64,000 nt of DNA from Butyrivibrio fibrisolvens 16/4 (GTDB taxonomy: Bacteria > Bacillota > Clostridia > Lachnospirales > Lachnospiraceae): contig FP929036.1 of the NCBI GenBank assembly GCA_000209815.1, positions 869,658 to 933,657 on the forward strand, written 5' to 3'. How positions within the stretch are numbered: position 1 is the stretch's first letter; each line of letters begins with the position of its first letter. Position numbers and translations under genes: made by a program. Below, piece by piece: positions 26,188-35,243 of the stretch. The notes beneath the pieces are model-generated. The model was not told the DNA's origin. It saw only the letters and a program-made list of their open reading frames with translations, and ran no database searches.

Positions 26188-27029
26188 ATGAAACTTACAC
26201 CAAGTTGTGCAAAATGCATGTATGATAGACAACAGCTAAAGACTGATGACAAGGAATATTTAAAAGAGGTTAAAAATATACTTGATAATCGTGATGAAAA
26301 TGTATGTAGTGCAGAGATGAATTTTGCATTTAATAAGGCATATGAAAAATATATTGGACCAATGCCTAGTTTTAGAGACATCAATAAAAAATATAATGAT
26401 TTAGTACTTTCCATGGAACAGGGCTTAGAAGAGAAAATTGAAGCAAGCGATAATCCGCTTGCTACTGCTCTTGTGATGGCTCGAATTGGAAACTACATCG
26501 ATTTTGGTGTGATGCAGGATGTAGATGAAACTACATTTTTAGAGTTATTCAACGACACGGATATGAGAGCTGATGAACAGGAAACATTTGATTCTTTTTG
26601 CAATCAGTGCAGCAGTGGAAAATCATTTTTACTTCTTACAGATAATTGTGGAGAGATTGTGCTGGATAAACTTTTCCTTCGCCAGCTAAAAAACATTTTC
26701 CCAATCTGGACATAACAGTTATGGTTCGAGGTGGCGAAGCTTATAATGATGCCACAATGGAAGATGCAAAATATGTTGGTTTGACAGATGAATTTACCGT
26801 AATTACGAATGGAGAAAAAATAGCTGGTACGGTTTATAGAAGATTGCAAGGGATTGCTAAAGATGCAGTTGATAATGCAGATGTTATCCTGTCAAAAGGA
26901 CAGGCAAATTATGAATCATTTGCAGGTGAAGGACATCACGCCTTTTTCACATTTTTATGCAAATGCGATTTGTTTGTAAGCCGATTTAATGTGCCAAGAC
27001 TTACCGGAATGTTTGTGGAGGAAGCATAA
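26188..27029 (+). pseudogene. DUF89/ARMT1-like damage-control phosphatase, frameshifted
   Basis: The family removes phosphate from damaged or surplus metabolites. N-terminal SCAKCMY gives the CxxC of the bacterial subfamily, LLLTDNCGEIVLDKL the DN metal motif, and VILSKGQANYES the phosphate-binding segment. The frame breaks after RQLKN in six As (26688-26693); one more A gives RQLKKHFPNLDITVMVRGG and joins the second frame through to 27029. Probable sequencing error. Next gene is endonuclease IV. Confidence 0.82.
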
Positions 27030-27066
27030 GCACGTCGGAAAAATATGACTAGTAAGGAGATTTTTA

Positions 27067-27894
27067 ATGATATATATAGGCTGTCACTTATCGGTGACAA
27101 ATGGATATGAAGCTATGGGACGTCAGATGGTGGATTTTGGCGGAAACACGTTTGCCTGGTTTACAAGAAATCCACGTGGTGGAAAAGCAAAGGATATTGA
27201 GCTAGCAGATGTTGAAAAACTTCAGGAGATTCTTAGAAAAGGAAAGTTTGGTACCCTTGTGGCTCATGCCAGCTACACCATGAATCTTTGCTCTGCAAAG
27301 CCAGAGACCAGAGCAAATGCACTTGATATGCTCAAGCAGGATTTGCAGAGAATGGAGCAGGTTCCAAATCAATATTACAATTTTCACCCAGGCTCACACA
27401 CAGGTCAGGGCGCAGAAACAGGGATTCAGCAGATCGCAGATGGACTGAATGAGGCACTGTTTGAAGATATGCACACCACAGTACTCTTAGAGACTATGGC
27501 AGGTAAAGGCTCGGAGGTAGGCAAAACCTTTGAGGAATTAAAAGAGATTATTGACCGCACCACACTTAGTGATAAGCTGGGTGTTTGCCTTGATACCTGC
27601 CATGTTTGGGATGGTGGCTACGATATTGTAAATGACCTTGACGGGGTACTTACACAGTTTGATAAAATCATCGGCCTGGATAGATTAAAGGCGATACATT
27701 TCAATGACAGTAAAAATGAATGTGGTGCTGCAAAAGACCGTCATGAAAAGCTAGGACAGGGCTGCATTGGAATGGATGCAATGAAGCGAATCGCAACACA
27801 TCCGGTTCTGCAGAATCTTCCATTTATTTTGGAAACACCAAATGATGATGCGGGATATAAAGAAGAAATAGCAATTGTAAATAGTTGGATGTAG
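27067..27894 (+). CDS. nfo: Endonuclease IV (AP endonuclease)
   Basis: Base-excision repair enzyme cutting 5' of abasic sites, with three Zn ions. 275 residues, normal length. IGCHLSVTNGY (first Zn His), LVAHASYTMNL, YNFHPGSHTGQG, LLETMAGKGSEVG, CLDTCHVWDGGYD, HFNDSKNECGAAKDRHEKLGQG and LETPNDD match the family's conserved blocks in order. AGGAGA lies before the ATG. Confidence 0.96.
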   Translation: MIYIGCHLSVTNGYEAMGRQMVDFGGNTFAWFTRNPRGGKAKDIELADVEKLQEILRKGKFGTLVAHASYTMNLCSAKPETRANALDMLKQDLQRMEQVPNQYYNFHPGSHTGQGAETGIQQIADGLNEALFEDMHTTVLLETMAGKGSEVGKTFEELKEIIDRTTLSDKLGVCLDTCHVWDGGYDIVNDLDGVLTQFDKIIGLDRLKAIHFNDSKNECGAAKDRHEKLGQGCIGMDAMKRIATHPVLQNLPFILETPNDDAGYKEEIAIVNSWM

Positions 27895-27919
27895 TTAAAA
27901 GCAGATTGGGGGGCGAGTT

Positions 27920-28591
27920 ATGACAAAAAAATTGTTGATTTCAGCACTGATTAAATTTTTTTCAGGCGTGCTCTTAGTGGGATTATTGCTTTTTCCAGCG
28001 GCAGGAAGCTTTGCCTTTTGGCAGGCGTGGCTTTTTATGGCAGTGCTTTTTATCCCTATGTTTGTAGCGGGTTTGATTCTAATGAAGAAAAATCCATCGC
28101 TTTTGCGAAAGAGACTTAATGCAAAGGAAGAACAGTTAGAGCAAAAAGAAGTGGTTTTGTTCAGCGGTTTGATGTTTTTATCGTCATTCATAATTGCAGG
28201 TTTAAATTTCAGATTTTCGTGGCTAGTGCTGCCAGCATGGGTGACGATTTTAGGCACTGTGCTGTTTCTTTTAGCCTATGCGCTGTATGCCGAAGTACTT
28301 AGGGAAAATGAATATCTTTCAAGAACTATTGAGGTTCAGGAAGGCCAAAAGGTGGTAGATACAGGCCTTTATGGAATCGTCCGTCATCCTATGTATATGG
28401 CAACAGTTCTGCTATTCTTATCTATGCCAATCATTCTAGGCTCAATTTTTTCATTTGTTATAATGCTTGTATATCTTCCAATCATTGCAAAGCGCATTCG
28501 AAACGAGGAACAGGTACTTGAAGAAGGACTCGCTGGATACAAGCAGTACAAAGAGCGGGTAAAATATAGGATTATTCCATTTGTGTGGTAA
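27920..28591 (+). CDS. Isoprenylcysteine carboxyl methyltransferase-family membrane protein
   Basis: 223 residues with about five membrane helices. The C-terminal signature GIVRHPMYMATVLLFLSMP and RIRNEEQVLEEGLAGYKQYK is the SAM-binding region of the ICMT/PEMT-like family. Prokaryotic members act on unknown small molecules or lipids. GGGGGG precedes the ATG. Eleven bp before the MGMT-like gene. Confidence 0.87.
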   Translation: MTKKLLISALIKFFSGVLLVGLLLFPAAGSFAFWQAWLFMAVLFIPMFVAGLILMKKNPSLLRKRLNAKEEQLEQKEVVLFSGLMFLSSFIIAGLNFRFSWLVLPAWVTILGTVLFLLAYALYAEVLRENEYLSRTIEVQEGQKVVDTGLYGIVRHPMYMATVLLFLSMPIILGSIFSFVIMLVYLPIIAKRIRNEEQVLEEGLAGYKQYKERVKYRIIPFVW

Positions 28592-28602
28592 AAGGGGGAT
28601 TA

Positions 28603-29232
28603 ATGAAAACCAGAGAAGAAGCGTTAAGCTACGGTCTTACATTTCCATATACATATCAGGAGGCGCCATTTCACGACCCAAATTGGCAGCTAGTCAGAGT
28701 GAAGCCTAGTAAAAAGGCTTTTCTATGGTCCTATGAAAAAGATGGGCAGATTTGCTTGAATCTAAAATGTGACCCTGAGTGGCGTGATTTCTGGAGACGC
28801 ACCTACGAAGCCGTAATTCCTGGTTATCACCAGAACAAGGAGCATTGGAACACAGTAATCTTGGATGGAAGCATCCCAGATGATGATGTTAAACGTATGA
28901 TTGCTGAAAGCTATGACCTTGTGACGGATTCTCCTACAAAACGTATATACGAAGCAGTTAAACGCATTCCTCAGGGAAAGGTTGCTACCTATGGACAGGT
29001 GGCCGCCATGGCAGGCAACCCTAAAATGAGCCGAGCTGTAGGAAATGCTCTGCACAAGAATCCGGATTTTGAAAACATTCCATGCTATCGAGTAGTAAAT
29101 TCCAAAGGCGAGCTTGCTGGAGAGTACGTGTTTGGCGGCGCCTGGGCCCAGAAGGAGCTGTTGGAAGCTGACGGAATCGTTGTTGAAAACGGGAAGGTAG
29201 ATTTAGACAAATATGGAATCGAAATCGAATAA
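28603..29232 (+). CDS. MmcQ/YjbR - alkyltransferase-like fusion
   Basis: 209 residues. The N-terminal half (to about 110) is a MmcQ/YjbR DNA-binding-like fold (LNLKCDPEWRDFWRRTY, VIPGYHQNKEHWNTV). The C-terminal half is the DNA-binding domain of O6-alkylguanine alkyltransferases (IPQGKVATYGQVAAMAGNP, MSRAVGNAL). The active-site segment reads IPCYRVV, whereas classical enzymes have PCHRV; the Cys is kept but the His is Tyr. It may sense or flip damaged bases rather than dealkylate them. Start ATG 28603 follows AAAAGGGGG. Confidence 0.82.
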   Translation: MKTREEALSYGLTFPYTYQEAPFHDPNWQLVRVKPSKKAFLWSYEKDGQICLNLKCDPEWRDFWRRTYEAVIPGYHQNKEHWNTVILDGSIPDDDVKRMIAESYDLVTDSPTKRIYEAVKRIPQGKVATYGQVAAMAGNPKMSRAVGNALHKNPDFENIPCYRVVNSKGELAGEYVFGGAWAQKELLEADGIVVENGKVDLDKYGIEIE

Positions 29233-29252
29233 GGAAAAATTATTACACATAT

Positions 29253-29717
29253 AAAAATATTATCGGGATTATCATAAAGTATTTAAAATACTCCATCATC
29301 GATGGCATCATCATTGGAGCTGTAAACTATCTCTTTATGCTCTATATGGAAATGCCATGGAAGATAGGAATTTCTATTTTAATGGGCATCACAAATCTGG
29401 TACCAAGTGTAGGACCAGTAGCTGGGGCAATAGTTGGTGGCGTGGTCTTGGCATTTTATGATATCAAACAGGCACTATGGTTTTTAGCATTTACTGCTAT
29501 TCTTCAAACAATTGATGGCCTTATTATAAAGCCAAAACTATTTGGAGACAGCTTTGGAATCTCAGGTGTATGGGTGCTGATTGCTATGCTCATTGGTGGT
29601 GGTGTTTTTGGCGTTTTAGGAATCATTTTTGTGGTACCTGTAGTTGCCATAGGAAAATATTTGATAAAAAATGTTTATCTGCCAAATAAGCATAAGGACG
29701 ATTTCAAAAAAGATTAA
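29253..29717 (+). pseudogene. AI-2E family transporter, 5'-truncated remnant
   Basis: Encodes only the last third of an AI-2E/PerM-type permease: four hydrophobic segments including IGISILMGITNLVPSVGPVAG, ALWFLAFTAILQTIDGLIIKP and FGVLGIIFVVPVVAIGK. Full-length members have about 350 residues. The frame is open upstream to about 29233 but has no ribosome site and runs into the MGMT-like gene, so some 200 N-terminal residues are missing. This is a deletion, not a homopolymer error. Confidence 0.75.
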
Positions 29718-29725
29718 AAAAGGTG

Positions 29726-29756
29726 TTGACCTTGCCCTTGGGGCAGCCCTTAACAT
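29726..29756 (+). promoter_or_regulatory. MerR-type promoter with 19-bp spacer
   Basis: TTGACC (29726-29731) and TAACAT (29751-29756) are 19 bp apart; TGCCC-TTG-GGGCA (29733-29745) lies in the spacer. Over-long spacers holding a dyad are the hallmark of promoters activated by MerR-family proteins, and the next gene encodes one. Confidence 0.8.
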
Positions 29757-29795
29757 ATGACCTAACAAGAAAACACCTAAGAAATGGAGGGCATT

Positions 29796-30977
29796 ATGAA
29801 AGAAAAAATGACATCAGGGGAAATCGCAAAGCAGGCAGGGGTATCACCTAAGGCACTTCGTATATACGATGAAAAAGGACTTCTAAAGCCTGTTGATATT
29901 TCCGAAGGAAATTACAAGCTTTATGACAAGAGCTCACTTATTATTTTAGAAAAAATCATAGCACTCAAGCACATTGGATTTAGTTTGGAAGAAATCAAGA
30001 CTAATCTTGAAAATGATGATTTGAGTTCCATCAAGGAGATACTTGAGAATCAGCTTGAAATGATGAATCAGAAAATATATGAGCTTGAAAAATCAGCTGG
30101 GTGTATCAAATCAGCACTTGCCAGATTCGACGAGAATCCTGACTGGGATGATATCGCGGACATTATCAAGAAGATGGAAATGAGTCAGGGGGCTGATGAG
30201 CGAAGATGGTATGCCGCAGATCACGCAGCTGACGGAATAGAGTGGTACGAGAAAATTTTCAATTCTATGTCTTTCAAGGAATCGGATACGGTCCTTGACC
30301 TTGGCTGTAGCTATGGTCTTTTGTGGAGAAAGAATTGGAAGCGCATCCCAGAAAATTTCAATGTGGAAGGCTATGATATACATGGCAACTGGGCTGATGA
30401 TTTATATGAATATCTTAATGAAAATCGAGCTTCACTTCCAAAAGGGTCTGATATTCAGGTGATTTTTAGTAATCTTGAAAACCAGGAAACATGGAAAAAG
30501 ATTAAGGAAAAGAAATACTCTAAGATAATTGCACATTATCTTTTATCATATCTAAATGATGAAAAGACTTTTATAGCAAACGTGGCTCAGGTTCTTGCAA
30601 AAGGTGGGATGTTTTCGGTTAATCACTATGGCGAGGCTGCAAAAGAATACGACTACTGGGAAAAGGCATTAGATGAAGCGGGGTTAGATAAGCAGTTTGC
30701 TTTGAAGAAGCGAGCAGAGAGAAGACAAATGGATACTGATTTTGAAGCCCTTCTCTCAGAGCATTTTGAGAGATTTGAAAAAATATCATTGCCAGGTCCA
30801 CTCATATTTGAAAGCGCTGAGGCACTCTTCGATAGAATGCTCAAAAAATATCCGGAAGGGAAAAAGTTTCTGGAAGATAATAGGAATAAAATCGAGGAAT
30901 ACTTTGACAGTGTAGTTCTCAAGGATGGACCAGTTACAGTGGATATGGATAGTGTGTTTTATCATTGTTTCAAGTAG
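29796..30977 (+). CDS. MerR-family regulator fused to a methyltransferase
   Basis: 393 residues from ATG 29796 (GGAGGG, 7 nt). The N-terminus (about 5-75) is a MerR winged helix (MTSGEIAKQAGVSPKALRIY) and a coiled coil (about 80-110) for dimerisation. The C-terminal 250 residues form a class I SAM methyltransferase (TVLDLGCSYGLLW, KIIAHYLLSYL, AKGGMFSVNHYG). A regulator whose effector domain is a methyltransferase could act as a ligand sensor-modifier, e.g. drug detoxification. Its own promoter has the 19-bp spacer, so autoregulation is likely. Confidence 0.85.
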   Translation: MKEKMTSGEIAKQAGVSPKALRIYDEKGLLKPVDISEGNYKLYDKSSLIILEKIIALKHIGFSLEEIKTNLENDDLSSIKEILENQLEMMNQKIYELEKSAGCIKSALARFDENPDWDDIADIIKKMEMSQGADERRWYAADHAADGIEWYEKIFNSMSFKESDTVLDLGCSYGLLWRKNWKRIPENFNVEGYDIHGNWADDLYEYLNENRASLPKGSDIQVIFSNLENQETWKKIKEKKYSKIIAHYLLSYLNDEKTFIANVAQVLAKGGMFSVNHYGEAAKEYDYWEKALDEAGLDKQFALKKRAERRQMDTDFEALLSEHFERFEKISLPGPLIFESAEALFDRMLKKYPEGKKFLEDNRNKIEEYFDSVVLKDGPVTVDMDSVFYHCFK

Positions 30978-31001
30978 CTGGAGGATGATTATGTTGGATA
31001 G

Positions 31002-31035
31002 AAAGACTCACAAGATTTTTGCTTGTGAGTCTTTT
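31002..31035. terminator. Bidirectional terminator between convergent genes
   Basis: AAAGACTCACAAG/CTTGTGAGTCTTT, perfect 13-bp stem with 7-nt loop. It serves the MerR-methyltransferase gene (+) and pgeF (-). Confidence 0.85.
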
Positions 31036-31042
31036 GCTTATA

Positions 31043-31864
31043 TTAAAGAGATATAAACGCCGCCAGGCTTCCTCTGTTAGCTCCCATAATTCTATGAGAA
31101 TAGAAAAGCTTAGGATTGCAGCGGGTGCAGTAATCCGTAATTTCGATATGCTCCTCTGGGATTCCAGCTTCAAGGAATACTAATCGACAGGCTGCCCATA
31201 AATCCAGCATATATTTGTCTTTGTCATCTGGATTAAAGATGGATGGGCGAAGCAACTCTGACTTATGAGATTCGCCAAAGGATTTTATAAATTCTTCAGC
31301 CACATCAGCACTAATTTCATAGCAATCCTTGCAGATACTAGGTGCAATTCCACATAAAATATCAGAAGGTTCACAGCCGAAGGTATCGTGCATTTTTTCG
31401 ATTGTCACTTTTCCAATTTTGCCAACAGTTCCGCGCCAGCCTGAATGAGACAAGGCAACCACTTCCTTTACAGGATCATAGAAGAATAGCGGAACGCAGT
31501 CAGCATAAAAGGTAACTAGTGGCATGTCTTTTACATTTGTGATTAATCCGTCCACATCATCGTATGGTAAAGGTTTTGTTAATCCATTTCCCGCATCCTT
31601 TTCATCCACAATGATTACGTTTGTAGTGTGAGTCTGCTTTGACAGACACATGCGCTCATAATTCATATCAAGGGCAGAAGCGATTCTGTGATAGTTTTCA
31701 CGTACATTCTCATCTGAATCGCCGCGATTAAAGCCAAGATTTAGCGAATCAAACACGCCTTCACTAACACCGCCGATTCTAGTGGAAAAGCCGTGCTTAA
31801 CGCCAGCAGTCTTAAATGAATCAAATGTTAAAAAAGATACGTTGTTTCGGGTTTCAATGTTCAT
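31043..31864 (-). CDS. pgeF: Multicopper polyphenol oxidase-like / PgeF purine-nucleoside family protein
   Basis: 273 residues. The family (YfiH/PgeF/YlmD) is recognised by HGFSTRIGGVSEG, SKQTHTTNV, TFYADCVPLFFYD (Zn/Cu Cys) and ALSHSGWRGTVG. Members act on purine nucleosides or remove wrong residues in peptidoglycan precursors. The ATG overlaps the stop of the upstream HAD gene (ATGA), supporting co-translation. Confidence 0.9.
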   Translation of the reverse strand: MNIETRNNVSFLTFDSFKTAGVKHGFSTRIGGVSEGVFDSLNLGFNRGDSDENVRENYHRIASALDMNYERMCLSKQTHTTNVIIVDEKDAGNGLTKPLPYDDVDGLITNVKDMPLVTFYADCVPLFFYDPVKEVVALSHSGWRGTVGKIGKVTIEKMHDTFGCEPSDILCGIAPSICKDCYEISADVAEEFIKSFGESHKSELLRPSIFNPDDKDKYMLDLWAACRLVFLEAGIPEEHIEITDYCTRCNPKLFYSHRIMGANRGSLAAFISL

Positions 31865-32496
31865 AGTTCATTAAGCTCCTTAATTTTGCTGGCTAAGAAG
31901 TGCTTCTAATCCAGCCAAAGCTACATCATGGTTTCTATCCTTGGCATGTACTGCGTAGAGGCCGCATTCTCTAGCACCGATGACATTGCGTTCGGAATCA
32001 TCGATAAATACACATTCATCAGCTTTTAGATTGTACTTTTCTAAAATGCGCTGGTAGATGGCATGGTCAGGCTTAATAAGCTTTTCCTCACAAGAAAAAC
32101 ACCACCATCTAATAATGGCAAGAAATCCAGCTGCTTTGCCGCCTGCTCCTTAAGATGATATGACCAGTTTGAAAGGAATAGCACCTGATAGCCACGAGAC
32201 TTAAGCTCTTTAATCCAGTCCTTTGTGAAATCAAACTGCCATAAAGCATTGCCGCAGGTCTCCCAGAAATGAGTTATCTCCGCTGCGATGTCAGGAGCAT
32301 CCTTTGTGAAGGATGCAAGCAATTCATCGTTAGTTAGAACGCCTCGGTCGACCTCGTCCCACTTGTGATTTCCAAATACGTTTTCCTTTATTCTTTCAAC
32401 AAGCTCTTCATCGCCATTGAACTCCTTCATCATATAGGCAGTCCAGTCATAGCCAATGAGAACTCCACCAATATCAAAAATAATTGTTTTAATCAT
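31861..32496 (-). pseudogene. HAD-superfamily hydrolase, frameshifted
   Basis: MIKTIIFDIGGVLIGYD has the nucleophile motif (DxxG variant of DxD) and VLFLSNWS the second motif. The frame breaks after GGVF in five As on the plus strand (32095-32099). Restoring one base gives GGVFSCEEKLIKPDHAIYQ, then ECVFIDDSERNVIGA (motif IV), to a stop at 31861 that overlaps the pgeF ATG by 4 bp. The overlap strongly supports an intact gene in nature and a sequencing error here. Phosphatase substrate unknown. Confidence 0.82.
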
Positions 32497-32635
32497 ATTT
32501 ATACCTCTCTAACCATTAAATTCTAGATGTTAGTCTAGCAAAATCATATGGGAAAAACAAATGTGAAAAGCCTTGCTTGAGCTATGCAACAATTATAAGT
32601 TTTAGTATACTTAAGCTATTAGGAGGGCTAGGATT

Positions 32636-32989
32636 ATGATTAAAGTTTATTGTTACGAAAGATGCACAACCTGCAAAAAGGCACTGAAGTGGCTTGATGA
32701 TAATAAAATCAAATATGAGCTCATAGATATTAAGGGGAGCAACCCTGACAAAGCTACTATAAAATCAGCTTATGAAAAGAGTGGACAGCCTCTTAAGAAA
32801 TTCTTTAACACCAGCGGTCAGCTTTACAGAGGGATGGAGCTTTCAAAGAAGCTTCCTGATATGAGCGAGGACGACCAGCTGAATCTTTTAGCTTCAGACG
32901 GAATGCTTGTAAAGCGCCCACTAGTCATAGGAGACAGCTTTGTATTGTTGGGCTTTAAGGAAGCTGAATGGAAGGAAAATCTTAAATAA
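32636..32989 (+). CDS. ArsC/Spx-family thioredoxin-fold protein
   Basis: 117 residues. YERCTTCKKALKWL has the N-terminal CxxC, and KKFFNTSGQLYR and LVKRPLVIGD match Spx/MgsR/YffB-type members. The family includes redox-responsive RNA polymerase regulators and arsenate reductases; CxxC plus length fits the Spx-like side, but the RNAP-binding role is not proven here. AGGAGGGC precedes the ATG; monocistronic. Confidence 0.85.
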   Translation: MIKVYCYERCTTCKKALKWLDDNKIKYELIDIKGSNPDKATIKSAYEKSGQPLKKFFNTSGQLYRGMELSKKLPDMSEDDQLNLLASDGMLVKRPLVIGDSFVLLGFKEAEWKENLK

Positions 32990-33058
32990 TTAGTATTGCT
33001 TATAGCTATAGTTTTGGTTATAATCATTAAAACTCAAAATCTAATAAGTGAGGCAATG

Positions 33059-33126
33059 ATGAGAAAACGAGACAATTACTCGGTGCAGTTATAATGCTGA
33101 CAGCAGGTTGTACCGAGGTTAATTAG
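33059..33126 (+). pseudogene. Short lipoprotein signal-peptide remnant
   Basis: Starting at ATG 33059, if one A is added to AAAA (33064-33067), the frame reads RQLLGAVIMLTAGCTEVN and stops. LTAGC is a lipobox. Only a signal peptide survives, so this is likely debris from a larger gene. Confidence 0.35.
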
Positions 33127-33170
33127 GATTTTAATTGCTGTCACATAGCTGCACCTACAAATATTTAATG

Positions 33171-33194
33171 ACTAATTTCAGGCAAGAAATTAGT
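33171..33194 (+). other. Hairpin before methyltransferase gene
   Basis: ACTAATTTC/GAAATTAGT, perfect 9-bp inverted repeat with a 6-nt loop, no T tract. It lies 36 bp before the next start codon. Confidence 0.45.
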
Positions 33195-33229
33195 ACTAAA
33201 AACAAAAAGATATTTGAAAAGGAGCAGAT

Positions 33230-34001
33230 ATGAACACAAATAGAATAAATGAATTAAGAAAAGAATGGGAAGCTGAGGAGAAAATTGCTCATATTCATGG
33301 ATGGGATTTTTTCACATATCCACGGTAGATATGAGGAGGAAGATGATTTGCCTTGGGACTATGAGACCATTATCAAATCATATTTGACTGACAATATGCA
33401 GCTTATGGATTTTGACACAGGTGGTGGTGAGTTCCTGCTTTCACTTAAGCACCCATACGAAAAAACAGCAGCAACAGAAGGATATCCACCAAATGTCGAG
33501 CTCTGCAAGGCGAGATTACTTCCTCTTGGGATAGATTTTAGGGCTTGCGATGATGCTAAAAACGTTCCATTTGAAGATGAATCTTTTGATATGCTTATCA
33601 ATCGACATGGTGATTTTGATGCCAAAGAAGCAGGCCGATTGTTACGCTCCGGTGGCTTATTTATCACTGAGCAGGTGGGAGCTAATAATGACAGAGACCT
33701 GGTGGAGATGGTACTTCCAGATTTTCCAAAGCCATTTCCAGAATTAGAGCTTGCTATCCAGCAGAAGAAATTCCAGGATGAAGGCTTTGAAATTCTTAGA
33801 GCAGAAGAGGTTTACAGACCAATTCGTTTTTACGATATAGGAGCTTTTGTCTGGTTCGCCCACATCATTGAGTGGGAGTTCCCAGAGTTCTCTGTAGAAA
33901 AATGCTTTGATAAGCTTTTAAAAATGCAGGAAATAATTGACAGAGACGGCTTTGTAGAAGGAACCATTCACAGATATCTTATTGTTGCAAAGAAAAGGTG
34001 A
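33230..34001 (+). pseudogene. SAM-dependent methyltransferase, frameshifted near N-terminus
   Basis: ATG 33230 follows AAGGAGC and opens MNTNRINELRKEWEAEE, ending 29 codons later. Removing one T from six Ts (33307-33312) joins it to the main frame at GWDFSHIHGRYEEEDD. The main frame has QLMDFDTGGGEFLLSL (SAM motif I), FEDESFDMLINRHGDFD and LLRSGGLFITEQVG. Methyl acceptor unknown. Here the error is an extra base, unlike most frameshifts in the window. Confidence 0.8.
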
Positions 34002-34066
34002 TTATTGGGGATAGATTAGGAATAAAACCCAAGACCAAAGAATAATTCTTAAAGATGATTGTAATA

Positions 34067-34098
34067 GGGCAGGTGTACACAAGCACCTGCCTATTGTT
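34067..34098 (+). terminator. Probable terminator after methyltransferase
   Basis: GGCAGGTG/CACCTGCC, 8-bp stem, then TATTGTTT; the T tract is interrupted. Confidence 0.6.
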
Positions 34099-34128
34099 TA
34101 ACATATTTACGAGCAGGAGGAAAATGGC

Positions 34129-34677
34129 ATGAGAACAAACACTGAATATTTATTTGAGACAGAAAGATTGGGCTTTCGCCATTGGAACGAGGACGATGCA
34201 GAGGTTTTATTTAGTATGGCAAAAGAAAAAGAGGTTGGAAGCCCTTGCGGATGGCCTGCTCATACGACAATCGAAGACAGCATAAATGTGATTAAAAACG
34301 TATTTACGAATCCTGAAAATTATGCCATCTGCCTAAAGGAGTCAGGAGAGCCAATCGGCACTGCTGATCTGATGTTTCATTATGAAAACAAGGATGAGTG
34401 TGAGCTAGGCTATTGGCTTGGAAAGCCATATTGGGGTCAGGGTATTATGCCTGAGGCCTGCACACTTCTCTTAAAAAGAGCCTTTGTGGATTTGAATGTT
34501 TCAAAGGTTTGGTGCGGATATTATCAAGGAAATGAAAAATCAAAACGTGTTCAAGAAAAGCTTGGATTCAAGTATAATAGAACAGATGAAAATGTTAAGG
34601 TGTCACTTTTAAATGAGGTTAGGACAAATATTGTTAATCTCATGACTAAAGAAGAGTGGAAACAGTTGTATACCTAG
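34129..34677 (+). CDS. GNAT acetyltransferase, RimJ/RimL type
   Basis: 182 residues. Starts with YLFETERLGFRHWNEDDAE, then CELGYWLGKPYWGQGIMPEA (acetyl-CoA site) and NEKSKRVQEKLGFK. This branch acetylates ribosomal proteins or small amines; target unknown. AGGAGG precedes the ATG. Confidence 0.88.
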   Translation: MRTNTEYLFETERLGFRHWNEDDAEVLFSMAKEKEVGSPCGWPAHTTIEDSINVIKNVFTNPENYAICLKESGEPIGTADLMFHYENKDECELGYWLGKPYWGQGIMPEACTLLLKRAFVDLNVSKVWCGYYQGNEKSKRVQEKLGFKYNRTDENVKVSLLNEVRTNIVNLMTKEEWKQLYT

Positions 34678-34745
34678 TATAAAAAGTAAAGGTGGAGGAT
34701 TATAAGTAAACTAGTTGCTGCTAGGGCAGCAGATTGGAGGGAACT

Positions 34746-34910
34746 ATGAAGTACAGATGTGACGTATGTGGATACATTTATGATGAGGATTTGGGAGAGC
34801 CTGATTGGGACATCGAGCCAGGTACAAAATTCGAAGATTTACCGGACGACTTTGTATGTCCGGTCTGCATAGTTGAAAAGGAACATTTCAAACCAGTAGA
34901 AGAGGATTAA
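34746..34910 (+). CDS. Rubredoxin
   Basis: 54-residue iron-sulfur electron carrier. [11 protein letters not shown] gives the first CxxC pair and [13 protein letters not shown] the second. The usual CPxCG has Ile instead of Gly after the last Cys, which is unusual because that Gly helps shape the Fe loop. The middle [20 protein letters not shown] is canonical. GGAGGG precedes the ATG; 13 bp before the Dabb gene. Probably an oxygen-stress electron carrier, by family. Confidence 0.93.
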   Translation: MKYRCDVCGYIYDEDLGEPDWDIEPGTKFEDLPDDFVCPVCIVEKEHFKPVEED

Positions 34911-34923
34911 AAGGAGAATAGAT

Positions 34924-35226
34924 ATGGTAAAACACATTATTTTATGGACACTTAAGGATGAACTCTCAGCAGAGGAAAAAGAGCAGGTAAAGCGCGGCAT
35001 TAAGGAAGGCTTAGAAGGACTTGCTGGTAAGATTCCAGGTATGGTTGATATCAAAGTCAACATCAATGGACTTGCCAGCTCTAATGCAGATTTGATGCTC
35101 GATTCTACTTTTGAAAGCGAAGAAGCGTTAAAGGGCTACGCAGTTCATCCAGAGCATGTTGCAGTGGCAGATGGAAAGGTTAGGCCTTACACAAAAATTA
35201 GAAGCTGCCTTGATTTTGAAGAATAG
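34924..35226 (+). CDS. Dabb (stress-responsive alpha/beta barrel) protein
   Basis: 100 residues. MVKHIILWTLKDE and LDSTFESEEALKGYAVHPEHVAVA are typical of the dimeric alpha/beta-barrel family. Biochemical role unknown. AAGGAGAA precedes the ATG, directly after rubredoxin. Confidence 0.88.
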   Translation: MVKHIILWTLKDELSAEEKEQVKRGIKEGLEGLAGKIPGMVDIKVNINGLASSNADLMLDSTFESEEALKGYAVHPEHVAVADGKVRPYTKIRSCLDFEE

Positions 35227-35243
35227 AAGGCACGGAGGAAACT

